Below, piece after piece: positions 19,107-27,311 of a stretch of 64,000 nucleotides of DNA. The stretch covers positions 17,757 to 81,756 of the forward strand of contig NZ_JAFBDR010000021.1 in NCBI RefSeq assembly GCF_016908325.1, in the 5' to 3' direction. The position numbers were made by a program, and so were the translations under genes. Position 1 is the first letter of the stretch, and each line of letters starts with the position of its first letter. The notes below the pieces were generated by a model. It saw only the letters and a program-made list of their open reading frames with translations, did not search any database and was not told the origin of the DNA. Origin of the DNA: Aquibacillus albus (GTDB taxonomy: Bacteria; Bacillota; Bacilli; Bacillales; Amphibacillaceae).

Positions 19107-19146
19107 AAAAAGCTATGGCTGATTTATCAGTCCATGGCTTTTTTGT
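19107..19146 (+). terminator. Terminator after pbuG
   Basis: AAAAGCTATGG pairs with CCATGGCTTTT (19132-19142), with an inner stem CTGAT/ATCAG, then a T run. Confidence 0.85.
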
Positions 19147-19244
19147 TTCAACACCGAACTTTAACACAGCCAAAAAAAGATAGAGTAATAATTAGAAAGC
19201 AATGTGATAATATAATAAGAGAGATTAACAATAAAACATCTTAG

Positions 19245-19274
19245 TTGACATTTTCAGCTTATTTATATTGTAAT
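19245..19274 (+). promoter_or_regulatory. Probable gltT promoter
   Basis: TTGACA (19245-19250), 18-base spacer, TGTAAT (19269-19274). It would give a leader of about 115 bases. The rest of the 19147-19398 gap shows only the cre-like site. Confidence 0.55.
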
Positions 19275-19364
19275 ATATAGAGGATTCTTTCCAGTTTTAT
19301 ACGCCATTGTTAGCCTTGCTAAAGCTACGAAACAATCATCAAACGATAAAGTGAACTTGTTATT

Positions 19365-19378
19365 AGAAACCGCTTTCA
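19365..19378. promoter_or_regulatory. CcpA cre-like site in the gltT leader
   Basis: Read on the minus strand, TGAAAGCGGTTTCT matches the cre core TGAAARCGYTTTCW at all but one position. It lies 20 bases before the gltT start and about 90 bases downstream of the -10 element, a position suited to a roadblock by CcpA. Confidence 0.6.
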
Positions 19379-19398
19379 AAACACAAGGAGGTTGATCG

Positions 19399-20619
19399 AT
19401 GAAGTTAACAAGCAAGATTTTTAGTGGTCTTATTTTAGGTGCTGTTATTGGTCTTATTTTACATTTTTCTGCGCCTGCTTTGTTCGAAACACTTGACGAG
19501 TATTTATTTAGTCCACTTGGAACGATATTTTTAAATTTAATAACAATGCTAGTTGTGCCAATTGTATTTTTCTCGATTACCTTAGGAGTTGTTTCACTTG
19601 GAGATCCGAAAAAACTTGGAAGAATTGGTGGAAAAACAATTGGTTTTTTTCTAGTCACAACGACAATTGCGATTTCCATTGCACTAACGATGGCCTATAT
19701 CTTCCAGCCCGGTAATGTAGATGTAAATACAACTGGTGCCGATTTTGAAGCAAATGAAGCACCAAGTGTTGTCGAAACATTTACCAACATTATTCCAACT
19801 AATCCTGTTCAAGCGATGACAGAAGGTAATATGCTTCAAATTATTTTCTTTTCCATTTTTGTAGGTTTAGCTTTAGCAGTACTAGGTAAGAAAACGGAGG
19901 GTATTACAAAATTAGTCGAACAAGGAAATGAAATCATGATGTATCTTGTTAATCTCATCATGAAATTTGCTCCGTATGGGGCATTTGGTTTACTAGCTTC
20001 TGCGATAGGTAGAATGGGATTAGAAGGTGCAATGGCTATGGGATCATACATGCTTGTAGTTTTAGGTGCTATCCTAATTCATGCTATTGTTACTTACGGT
20101 TCAGCCGTTTCTGTATTAGGTAAAATGAGTCCAGTTAAATTTTTCAAAGGATTTATACCTGCAATGACCGTTGCGTTCAGTACGTCAAGTAGTGGAGCTA
20201 CCTTACCAGTCTCCATGAAGACGGCACAAGAAAACCTTAAAGTTTCAAAACCTATAAGTAGTTTTGTGCAGCCGTTAGGAGCAACCATTAACATGGATGG
20301 AACGGCAATTATGCAAGGGGTAGCAACAGTATTTATTGCGCAAGTGTATGGATCTGATTTATCTTTTGCACAGTTATTAATGGTTGTACTAACTGCAGTA
20401 TTAGCAAGTATTGGTACTGCTGGTGTTCCTGGTGTTGGGTTGATTATGCTTGCAATGGTTCTACAACAAGTTAATTTGCCTGTAGAAGGTATTGCTCTAA
20501 TCATCGGTATTGACCGTGTACTTGATATGACACGTACTGCACTAAATGTTACTGGTGACGCAGCATGTGCTTTATTTGTATCGGAAACGGAAAAGAAGCG
20601 TAGTGGCGAAACTGCATAG
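19399..20619 (+). CDS. gltT: Dicarboxylate/amino acid:cation symporter (DAACS family)
   Basis: 406 residues. The fold is that of GltP/GltT/DctP proton- or sodium-coupled symporters. The serine-rich hairpin FSTSSSGATLPV (about residues 259-270) and the NMDGTAIMQG motif of TM7 are clear. The conserved ALNVTGDAACALFVS of TM8 carries the Asp and Asn that bind substrate and cation. Substrate could be glutamate, aspartate or C4-dicarboxylates; the motif set does not settle it. A near-consensus cre site just upstream suggests CcpA carbon control, as known for the dicarboxylate transporter dctP. The site AAGGAGG lies 7 bases before the ATG. Confidence 0.85.
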   Translation: MKLTSKIFSGLILGAVIGLILHFSAPALFETLDEYLFSPLGTIFLNLITMLVVPIVFFSITLGVVSLGDPKKLGRIGGKTIGFFLVTTTIAISIALTMAYIFQPGNVDVNTTGADFEANEAPSVVETFTNIIPTNPVQAMTEGNMLQIIFFSIFVGLALAVLGKKTEGITKLVEQGNEIMMYLVNLIMKFAPYGAFGLLASAIGRMGLEGAMAMGSYMLVVLGAILIHAIVTYGSAVSVLGKMSPVKFFKGFIPAMTVAFSTSSSGATLPVSMKTAQENLKVSKPISSFVQPLGATINMDGTAIMQGVATVFIAQVYGSDLSFAQLLMVVLTAVLASIGTAGVPGVGLIMLAMVLQQVNLPVEGIALIIGIDRVLDMTRTALNVTGDAACALFVSETEKKRSGETA

Positions 20620-20629
20620 GAACATATGG

Positions 20630-20661
20630 AAAAGGGTGACGTAATAAGTCACCCTTTTTAC
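20630..20661. terminator. Terminator between gltT and hsp20
   Basis: Perfect stem AAAAGGGTGAC (20630-20640) with GTCACCCTTTT (20648-20658), T run on the plus strand. It lies between convergent genes and may act in both directions. Confidence 0.88.
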
Positions 20662-20720
20662 TACGAATTTATAAATTAATTGTTCCTGTATTCTAACAAT
20701 TGTAGTGCGGTTTGTTTTGT

Positions 20721-21158
20721 TTAGGCGTCTTCTTCTAAGTTTCGAATTTGCAGTCTGTTTTTTTTGTGTTTATCTGTAATTAAACGATGTAGCCGAAGAA
20801 CCATAAGACCATATTGGTAGGTTGCATCAATTTTGTCACTACGAACAGGGTACGGCAACTCAACCTTCCGCTCAAATGCCCCATGGATAATCTCGTCCTT
20901 AATTACTTGGCCTCCAGCATGTTGAATGTCAATCACACCTTTTAATTCTAAAGTTGCATAATCTACAAAAGCGTCTATTTTTTCTAAGTCTTTTACTCCT
21001 GGAAGATTTACATAACAAATCAATTCATTCTCGAATTTATACAAGTTAATTTGTGGTACGGGAGGTTTTAGTACGTCTTCAAATTCATTCCAAAAGCTTT
21101 GGCCAAAGAAATGATCCATATTTTTTTTCCAATCACTCATATTTTGAAAGGGATCCAA
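20721..21158 (-). CDS. Hsp20/alpha-crystallin small heat-shock protein
   Basis: 145 residues with an alpha-crystallin domain from about residue 35 to 130. INLYKFENELICYVNLPGV opens the domain and the conserved hydrophobic C-terminal strand GLMVLRL is present. It starts at TTG 21158, with AAAGGAGG eight bases upstream. Relatives in Bacillus include YocM and the spore coat protein CotM/CotP; YocM has been tied to salt stress. Such proteins are ATP-independent holdases that limit aggregation. No CIRCE or CtsR operator is seen upstream. Confidence 0.8.
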   Translation of the reverse strand: MDPFQNMSDWKKNMDHFFGQSFWNEFEDVLKPPVPQINLYKFENELICYVNLPGVKDLEKIDAFVDYATLELKGVIDIQHAGGQVIKDEIIHGAFERKVELPYPVRSDKIDATYQYGLMVLRLHRLITDKHKKNRLQIRNLEEDA

Positions 21159-21343
21159 CGGAATTTCCTCCTTTGTTCATGGTAACTATAGGTATTTTAA
21201 GGATCTATTTGTATAGAAATAGAAGAATACGATATATTGTATGCATGGCTTTTTTATAGGTGAATATCATATCCTTAATGATTAACTTGAAGCCCTGAAC
21301 CTAATTAAGAATAATAAAAGTAGGAAAAATAGGAGGGTCTATT

Positions 21344-21955
21344 TTGTTAGAAAACGCAATTGTAATGATTATAATTGTTTTATCCGTTAATGTTTTTTAC
21401 GTATCATTTTCAACACTTCGAGTCATCTTAACTTTAAAAGGGAAAAGATATATTGCAGCAGCGATTGGCATGTTTGAAATTACGATTTATACGTTAGGAC
21501 TAGGTTTAGTATTAGAAAATTTAGATCGAATAGAGAATTTAGTGGCCTATGCATTAGGTTACGGTATTGGTGTAATTGTTGGTTCGAAAATAGAAGAAAA
21601 ACTAGCACTAGGTTATATTACGATTAATGTAATTTCATCTAATCCAGATATAACATTTACGAAACAGTTGCGTGATAAAGGCTATGGTGTAACAAGCTGG
21701 TATGCATATGGAATGGATGGGGATCGATTAGCGATGCAAATCCTTAGCCCTAGAAAATATGAATTAAAGTTATATGAAACGATAAAGCAAATTGACCCGA
21801 AAGCTTTTATTATTGCGTATGAACCGAAACAAATTCACGGTGGTTTTTGGGTGAAGCAGGTAAAGAAAGGAAGACTATATAAGAATGCGAAAAAATCAGA
21901 AGAAAAAGTCTCCTCAAAAGAAGCGGTACAAGATACAGAGCGGCGAAACGATTGA
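21344..21955 (+). CDS. yebE: UPF0316 membrane protein with DUF2179 domain (YebE)
   Basis: 203 residues starting at TTG 21344, with AGGAGGG seven bases before it. Three N-terminal membrane spans (about 1-90, including [28 protein letters not shown] residues) are followed by a cytoplasmic DUF2179 domain. B. subtilis YebE is in the same place between pbuG and purE. DUF2179 domains are small ACT-like modules that occur at the C-terminus of membrane proteins of unknown function. The C-terminus is lysine-rich and overlaps yebG by 71 bases. Confidence 0.87.
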   Translation: MLENAIVMIIIVLSVNVFYVSFSTLRVILTLKGKRYIAAAIGMFEITIYTLGLGLVLENLDRIENLVAYALGYGIGVIVGSKIEEKLALGYITINVISSNPDITFTKQLRDKGYGVTSWYAYGMDGDRLAMQILSPRKYELKLYETIKQIDPKAFIIAYEPKQIHGGFWVKQVKKGRLYKNAKKSEEKVSSKEAVQDTERRND

Positions 21956-22112
21956 CCAATGTATGGAACGCATGAAACGAGAAGGTTATACACCGATTCG
22001 CAGGACGGAAGAACCGATATTTCAAGAAGTAAAGAAAGATGGAGAAATTACCTATGAGCCTGTAGATAGAACGGTAATATTCGATGCGGTTCCGGTAAAA
22101 ACCGAACATTAA
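21885..22112 (+). CDS. yebG: NETI-motif protein (YebG)
   Basis: 75 residues. The segment [27 protein letters not shown] is the family block named after the NETI motif (here GETI). The basic N-terminus [14 protein letters not shown] may bind nucleic acid, but this is only a guess. The gene follows yebE as in B. subtilis and overlaps it by 71 bases in another frame, longer than usual; GGAAG lies 11 bases upstream of the ATG. Its stop codon overlaps the first PurR box of the purE operon. Confidence 0.8.
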   Translation: MRKNQKKKSPQKKRYKIQSGETIDQCMERMKREGYTPIRRTEEPIFQEVKKDGEITYEPVDRTVIFDAVPVKTEH

Positions 22113-22142
22113 AAAATAAACATAAATATATTGTTCGATATT
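22098..22142 (+). promoter_or_regulatory. PurR operator (two inverted PurBoxes) of the purE operon
   Basis: Box 1 AAAACCGAACATT (22098-22110) is a perfect match to AWWWCCGAACWWT. Box 2 ATTGTTCGATATT (22130-22142) is the inverted box with one mismatch. The gap is 19 bases, the same as at pbuG. Box 1 overlaps the yebG stop codon. Confidence 0.92.
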
Positions 22143-22144
22143 TG

Positions 22145-22174
22145 TTGACAGTATGAAATATGAATTGTTATTAT
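22145..22174 (+). promoter_or_regulatory. purE operon promoter
   Basis: TTGACA (22145-22150), 18-base spacer, TATTAT (22169-22174). The -35 element begins two bases after PurBox 2, so bound PurR should block polymerase. Confidence 0.82.
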
Positions 22175-22224
22175 AGATATGCACTGAATTAGTGGATCGA
22201 TTATTTAAATAAATAAAATGGTTA

Positions 22225-22291
22225 CCTCATATAATTTCGAGAATATGGCTCGATCGTCTCTACCCATCACCGTAAATGATGGACTATGAGG
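22225..22291 (+). promoter_or_regulatory. Guanine-class purine riboswitch aptamer, purE leader
   Basis: P1 CCTCATA (22225-22231) pairs perfectly with TATGAGG (22285-22291). J1/2 is TAAT, L2 is AATATGG, J2/3 is GTCTCTACC (one change from the usual GTTTCTACC), L3 is CCGTAAA, and the ligand position is C (GACTATG). Bases 22287-22300, which include most of the P1 3' strand, can form a 14-pair antiterminator (with wobbles) with 22401-22414, the 5' arm of the terminator. Confidence 0.94.
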
Positions 22292-22394
22292 GAGGATGGA
22301 TCATTGTGTGTCTTTTTTATACTTGGTTGGAAGTATTTGAAAATATGGCACGAATCAATGATTATTTATTCATGCATATTTATTGATTTGTATG

Positions 22395-22438
22395 TGCCTA
22401 TTCATCTTCTCTCAGGAGTAGATGAGTAGGCATTTTTT
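22395..22438 (+). terminator. Riboswitch-controlled terminator before purE
   Basis: Thirteen-pair stem TGCCTATTCATCT (22395-22407) with AGATGAGTAGGCA (22420-22432), then six T. It lies about 100 bases downstream of the aptamer and 180 bases before purE. Confidence 0.92.
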
Positions 22439-22450
22439 CATAGACTAAAA

Positions 22451-22551
22451 TATGTATTCAAAAAGGATTGAGTGAGAGTTTCAAGGCAGCGAAGCTTTAA
22501 GAAGCGAAAAAGCAAGTTATTTGTAATTTTTACCGGACTTTTTGAACAACC
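22451..22551 (+). repeat. Intergenic element with inverted ends, copy A (purE leader)
   Basis: The left end TATTCAAAAAGG and right end CGGACTTTTTGAACAACC are imperfect inverted repeats around about 70 bases of AT-rich sequence. The right end recurs before purC, gatC and (weakly) pcrA. Here it lies between the riboswitch terminator and purE. Confidence 0.5.
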
Positions 22552-22616
22552 TATAAAAATGAATAAAAAATTATTTCTTATATAATGTTACTAATAAAAA
22601 GAGAAGAGGGTTTTTA

Positions 22617-23108
22617 ATGACTATGGTTGGAGTGGTTATGGGAAGCATCTCTGATTGGGAAACAATGAAACATACGTGTGAGGTTCTAGATGAGCTTAAC
22701 ATTCCTTATGAAAAAAATATTGTTTCGGCGCATCGGACACCAGATGATATGTTTGAATATGCAGAAAATGCGAAAGATAAAGGGTTGAAGGCAATAGTTG
22801 CTGGAGCTGGTGGAGCTGCACATTTACCAGGAATGATAGCTGCTAAAACAACATTGCCTGTTATTGGAGTTCCTGTCGAGTCAAAAAGCTTAAAAGGAAT
22901 GGATTCTCTTTTATCTATTGTGCAGATGCCTGGTGGTGTCCCGGTTGCAACTGTGGCGATAGGGACTGCAGGAGCAAAGAATGCTGGTTTATTAGCTGCT
23001 CAGATTATTGGTTCTTTTGACGATAATGTTAGTGAGAAACTTGTAGATTATCAGCGTAAATTGAGAGAAAAGGTAGAAGAAATGAGGGAGCAACTTGAGT
23101 CAAAATAA
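22617..23108 (+). CDS. purE: N5-carboxyaminoimidazole ribonucleotide mutase
   Basis: 163 residues, the standard class I PurE length. It interconverts N5-CAIR and CAIR in de novo purine synthesis. The family start [14 protein letters not shown] contains the SxSD phosphate loop, SAHRTPD holds the catalytic His, and [12 protein letters not shown] follows. It is the first gene of the twelve-gene pur operon and sits behind a PurR operator and a guanine riboswitch. The last 14 bases overlap purK. Confidence 0.96.
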   Translation: MTMVGVVMGSISDWETMKHTCEVLDELNIPYEKNIVSAHRTPDDMFEYAENAKDKGLKAIVAGAGGAAHLPGMIAAKTTLPVIGVPVESKSLKGMDSLLSIVQMPGGVPVATVAIGTAGAKNAGLLAAQIIGSFDDNVSEKLVDYQRKLREKVEEMREQLESK

Positions 23109-24237
23109 GATACTACCAGGTGGAACCATTGGAATTATAGGCGGAGGACAGCTTGGAAGGATGATGGCTACAACCGCAAAGCATATGGGATATCGGATTG
23201 TTGTGTTAGATCCAACACCAGATTGTCCAACAGCGCAAGTAAGTGACGATCATATTGTTGCAGACTATGGAGATCACGAAGCGATCGCGTCATTAATGGA
23301 AAAAAGTGATGTTATTACGTACGAGTTCGAGAGTGTTGATGTCGATGCTGCAAAAAAAATCGAAAAAAAGGGCCTTTTGCCACAAGGCTCGAATTTATTG
23401 AAGATTACACAGGATCGAGAACAGGAAAAAACAATTATGGTTAAAAATAAGTTGCCTGTGGCACCATTTGAAATCATTCATAATGAAAATGAACTACAGA
23501 AGGCGCTGGATAAGGTAGGAACACCATCTGTATTAAAAACGTGTACGGGGGGCTATGACGGAAAAGGACAGTTGAAATTAACGTCAGCTGAAGATAGGGG
23601 TGAAGCTCGTCAGTTTGTCGAAAAAAATGGTCGTTGTATTCTTGAAAAGTGGGTTCCTTTTGAAAAAGAAATTTCTGTCGTCTTTACCCGTGCGAAAAAT
23701 GGAGATATATCTTTATTCCCGTTAGCCGAAAATGAACACAAGGATCATATTTTACATCAAACAACAGCTCCGGCAGTGGTCTCAGAGTCAATCCGAGAAC
23801 AAGCGTTACATGCAGCTGAAGTGATTGCGGAAAGTATGGATATTGTTGGTACTTTCGCTGTTGAGATGTTTGTATGTGAGAATGACATTTACATTAATGA
23901 AATGGCGCCTAGACCGCACAATTCAGGACATTATACGATTGAAGCTTGCAATGTTTCGCAATTCGAACAGCATATTCGAGCAATTTGTGGATTGCCTTTA
24001 GTACCGATTCGATTCCACGGTTCGGCAATCATGATTAATTTACTTGGTGAGGATCTAGAAGCGTGTTTTTCTTCGATAGATCATTTACGAGATGCTCATA
24101 TCCATGTTTATGGAAAGGAAGAGATTAAACCGAAACGGAAAATGGGACACCTTACCTTTGTAGGAAATGCGTTAGAGGAATTACATCAAGTAATAGAAAA
24201 CTATAAAATCACAACAAATAAAGAAATAGTTAGGTGA
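23095..24237 (+). CDS. purK: N5-carboxyaminoimidazole ribonucleotide synthase
   Basis: 380 residues, ATP-grasp enzyme that carboxylates AIR to N5-CAIR with ATP and bicarbonate. The N-terminal [13 protein letters not shown], the ATP-grasp loop TGGYDGKGQ and the catalytic [15 protein letters not shown] are visible. It starts at TTG 23095 inside purE, with GAGGGAG close upstream, so translation is probably coupled. Confidence 0.95.
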   Translation: MSQNKILPGGTIGIIGGGQLGRMMATTAKHMGYRIVVLDPTPDCPTAQVSDDHIVADYGDHEAIASLMEKSDVITYEFESVDVDAAKKIEKKGLLPQGSNLLKITQDREQEKTIMVKNKLPVAPFEIIHNENELQKALDKVGTPSVLKTCTGGYDGKGQLKLTSAEDRGEARQFVEKNGRCILEKWVPFEKEISVVFTRAKNGDISLFPLAENEHKDHILHQTTAPAVVSESIREQALHAAEVIAESMDIVGTFAVEMFVCENDIYINEMAPRPHNSGHYTIEACNVSQFEQHIRAICGLPLVPIRFHGSAIMINLLGEDLEACFSSIDHLRDAHIHVYGKEEIKPKRKMGHLTFVGNALEELHQVIENYKITTNKEIVR

Positions 24238-24259
24238 AAAATCTGGGAGGTACAACAAT

Positions 24260-25552
24260 ATGATTGGTCGTTATACTCGTGAGGAAATGGGCTCGATTTG
24301 GACAGAAGAGAATAAATTTAAAGCTTGGTTAGAGGTTGAGATTTTAGCGTGTGAAGCATGGAGTGAGCTAGGAATAATCCCGAAAGAAGATGTCGTAAAA
24401 TTACGTAAAAATGCTTCTTTTGATATTGAGCGTATCTATGAAATTGAGCAGGAAACAAGACATGATGTCGTGGCATTTACACGTGCTGTTTCAGAAACGT
24501 TAGGGGAAGAGAAAAAATGGGTCCACTATGGTCTAACTTCTACGGATGTAGTTGATACTGCATTATCTTACTTGTTGAAACAGGCGAATGAAATCATAAG
24601 AGCGGATATTGAGCGATTCGTTGATATATTAGCTGAAAAAGCAAAAGAGCATAAGCACACGGTGATGATGGGAAGAACACACGGTGTTCATGCGGAACCA
24701 ACAACATTTGGGTTAAAAATGGCCCTTTGGTACGAAGAAATGAAACGAAATTTAGAACGTTTTAACGCTGCTGCAAAAGTGATTGAAACAGGGAAAATGT
24801 CTGGTGCAGTTGGAACATATGCCAACATTGACCCGCATGTAGAAGCGTATGTTTGTGAAAAATTAGGATTAACTCCGGCGCCGGTTTCGACGCAAACATT
24901 GCAAAGAGATCGTCACGCACAATATGTTTCAACGTTGGCTTTGATTGCGAGCTCTATCGAAAAGTTTGCAACAGAGGTTCGTGGCTTGCAAAAAACGGAA
25001 ACTAGAGAAGTAGAGGAATTTTTCGCGAAGGGTCAAAAAGGATCTTCGGCTATGCCGCACAAGCGAAACCCGATTGGTTCAGAAAACATGACAGGAATGG
25101 CAAGAGTAATTCGTGGTTATATGATGACTGCATATGAAAATGTATCCTTGTGGCATGAACGCGATATTTCCCATTCATCTGCAGAGCGTGTAATCTTACC
25201 AGATGCAACCATTGCTTTAAATTATATGCTTAACCGTTTCTCAAATATTATTAAGAATTTGACGGTATTTCCTGAAAATATGAAAGCAAATATTGATAAA
25301 ACGTATGGTGTTATTTTCTCTCAACGTGTATTGCTTACTCTTATAGATAAAGGAATGAGTAGAGAAGAAGCATACGATCTTGTTCAACCAAATGCGATGA
25401 AGGCTTGGGAACAGGGCATTCATTTTAGAGAGCTTGTCGAAGGTGAAGAAAAAATTACTTCTCTTTTATCAGACGACGAAATTGCTGATTGTTTCGATTA
25501 CACGTATCACTTGAAAAATGTTGACCGTATTTTTGACAAAATTGGTTTGTAA
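24260..25552 (+). CDS. purB: Adenylosuccinate lyase
   Basis: 430 residues, the same size as B. subtilis PurB. It catalyses two steps, SAICAR to AICAR plus fumarate and adenylosuccinate to AMP plus fumarate. The fumarase/aspartase superfamily signature [11 protein letters not shown] carries the mobile catalytic serine; [10 protein letters not shown] and [13 protein letters not shown] are further active-site blocks. GGGAGGT precedes the ATG. Unlike most pur genes here it is separated from its downstream neighbour, by a 117-base gap holding a repeat element. Confidence 0.96.
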   Translation: MIGRYTREEMGSIWTEENKFKAWLEVEILACEAWSELGIIPKEDVVKLRKNASFDIERIYEIEQETRHDVVAFTRAVSETLGEEKKWVHYGLTSTDVVDTALSYLLKQANEIIRADIERFVDILAEKAKEHKHTVMMGRTHGVHAEPTTFGLKMALWYEEMKRNLERFNAAAKVIETGKMSGAVGTYANIDPHVEAYVCEKLGLTPAPVSTQTLQRDRHAQYVSTLALIASSIEKFATEVRGLQKTETREVEEFFAKGQKGSSAMPHKRNPIGSENMTGMARVIRGYMMTAYENVSLWHERDISHSSAERVILPDATIALNYMLNRFSNIIKNLTVFPENMKANIDKTYGVIFSQRVLLTLIDKGMSREEAYDLVQPNAMKAWEQGIHFRELVEGEEKITSLLSDDEIADCFDYTYHLKNVDRIFDKIGL

Positions 25553-25556
25553 TACG

Positions 25557-25635
25557 TGTTCAAAAGTCTACAAAATTAGAAACAAGCCAACGAAAAGGTT
25601 CGCCGTTATCATTTGGCGACTTTTTGAACAACCTT
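25557..25635 (+). repeat. Intergenic element with inverted ends, copy B (purB-purC gap)
   Basis: The left end TGTTCAAAAGTC (25557-25568) and right end GACTTTTTGAACAACC (25619-25634) are inverted repeats, and the interior contains a CGCC/GGCG hairpin. It sits inside the pur operon and may form a large mRNA hairpin. Confidence 0.6.
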
Positions 25636-25669
25636 GTAATGCGAATAACTCAATTTGGGGTGAATGATA

Positions 25670-26383
25670 ATGAAGGGCAAGCTTTTATATGAAGGAAAGG
25701 CGAAAAAAGTTTATACAGTAGAAGGAAACGATGCACAATTAATCCTTTCCTATAAAAATGATGCAACGGCATTCAATGGTCAGAAAAAAGCTAACTTTGA
25801 AGGCAAAGGGAAATACAATAATTTAATTGCAGCAAAGGTGTTTGAATTTTTACATGCAAAAGGGGTTGCTACCCATTTCGAGCGCAGTTTAAATGATACA
25901 GAGCAGTTAGTTCAGAAAACGAACATTGTTCCGCTTGAGGTTATTGTTCGAAATATTGCAGCAGGAAGCATTACGAGACGAATTGGGATCGCAGAAAAAA
26001 CTGTTTTTGATCCGCCGTTAGTTGAGCTCTGCTATAAGAAGGACGAATTTGGAGACCCGGTTATAAATGATCAGCACGCACTTATTTTAACGGATATAAC
26101 AGAGAAAGAGCTCCAACAAATGAAAGAAACAGCCCTTACGATAAATGGTTACTTAAAAGAATTTTTCCTTAGTGTAAATCTGACATTAGCTGATTTTAAA
26201 TTAGAATTTGGTCGTAATGCGAATGGAGAAATTGTTTTAGCAGATGAAATTTCACCAGATACTTGTCGGCTTTGGGACACAGAAACTGGCGAAAAAATGG
26301 ACAAAGATGTGTTCCGTGAAGATTTAGGCGATCTGTTAGATGTTTACGACAAAATTCTCAAACGACTGGAGGCAGCAAAATGA
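25670..26383 (+). CDS. purC: SAICAR synthase
   Basis: 237 residues from ATG 25670; GGGGTGA seven bases upstream supports this ATG over the in-frame ATG two codons earlier. It joins CAIR and aspartate using ATP. The family blocks LLYEGKAKKVY, VIVRNIAAGS and LADEISPDTCRLWD are present. An ATGA overlap couples it to purS. Confidence 0.96.
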   Translation: MKGKLLYEGKAKKVYTVEGNDAQLILSYKNDATAFNGQKKANFEGKGKYNNLIAAKVFEFLHAKGVATHFERSLNDTEQLVQKTNIVPLEVIVRNIAAGSITRRIGIAEKTVFDPPLVELCYKKDEFGDPVINDQHALILTDITEKELQQMKETALTINGYLKEFFLSVNLTLADFKLEFGRNANGEIVLADEISPDTCRLWDTETGEKMDKDVFREDLGDLLDVYDKILKRLEAAK

Positions 26384-26631
26384 AAAAAGTAAAAATCTAT
26401 ATCACATTAAAACAAGGTGTTTTAGATCCTCAAGGAAAAGCGGTGCAAGATTCCCTTCAAACATTAGGATATGACGGGGTAAAGGAAGCACGAGTTGGTA
26501 AATATATGGAATTAACAGTCGAAGATGGCGAAAACGTTGAGAAAAAAGTAGAAGATATGTGTGCAAAGCTGTTAGCCAACCCGGTAATAGAAGATTATGA
26601 GTATACAATTGAGGAGGGTGTAACCCAGTGA
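26380..26631 (+). CDS. purS: FGAM synthase subunit PurS
   Basis: 83 residues, normal for PurS, the small structural subunit that bridges the small-type PurL and the PurQ glutaminase in Gram-positive FGAM synthase. The sequence [20 protein letters not shown] is typical. It overlaps purC and purQ by 4 bases each, so the complex subunits are translated together. Confidence 0.96.
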   Translation: MKKVKIYITLKQGVLDPQGKAVQDSLQTLGYDGVKEARVGKYMELTVEDGENVEKKVEDMCAKLLANPVIEDYEYTIEEGVTQ

Positions 26632-27311
26632 AATTCGCAGTGATCGTCTTCCCTGGATCCAATTGTGACCGTGACATGTACTATGCTGCAAAAGATGCGT
26701 TAGGAGAAGAGGCGGAATTAGTTTGGTATCAAGATGCTGATTTAGCAGAGTATGACGCGATTTTACTTCCGGGTGGATTCTCATATGGAGACTATTTGCG
26801 TTCAGGTGCCATCGCTTCTACCTCACATGTAGTTGCAGAAATTAAAAAGCAAGCCAAAAAAGGTGTACCTATTTTAGGTGTTTGTAATGGATTCCAAATT
26901 CTTTTGGAGTCTGGACTTTTACCTGGTGCGATGTTAAGAAACCAAAAGTTAAAGTTCATGTGTCACTATCAAGAGTTAATTGTGGAAAATAACAAAACGA
27001 TGTTTACGACGGCTTATCAAGATAAAGAAAGCATTTCACTTCCAATTGCGCATGGGGAAGGGAACTATTATTGTGATCAGGAAACGTTAAAGGAATTACA
27101 AGCAAACAACCAAATCGTATTTACCTATGCAGATAATCCTAATGGATCGATTAGTGACATTGCTGGAATCATAAATAAAGAAGGAAATGTACTTGGTATG
27201 ATGCCTCACCCAGAGCGTGCAGTCGAAGATATTTTAGGTAGTGCCGATGGACTGAAGCTGTTTCAATCAGTTTTAAATAATTGGAGGGAAGCATATGTTA
27301 CAAACGCCTGA
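26628..27311 (+). CDS. purQ: FGAM synthase glutaminase subunit PurQ
   Basis: 227 residues, class I glutamine amidotransferase. The nucleophilic Cys lies in GVCNGFQIL and the His/Glu pair in [10 protein letters not shown]. It supplies ammonia to PurL in the conversion of FGAR to FGAM. The end overlaps purL by 17 bases. Confidence 0.96.
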   Translation: MKFAVIVFPGSNCDRDMYYAAKDALGEEAELVWYQDADLAEYDAILLPGGFSYGDYLRSGAIASTSHVVAEIKKQAKKGVPILGVCNGFQILLESGLLPGAMLRNQKLKFMCHYQELIVENNKTMFTTAYQDKESISLPIAHGEGNYYCDQETLKELQANNQIVFTYADNPNGSISDIAGIINKEGNVLGMMPHPERAVEDILGSADGLKLFQSVLNNWREAYVTNA

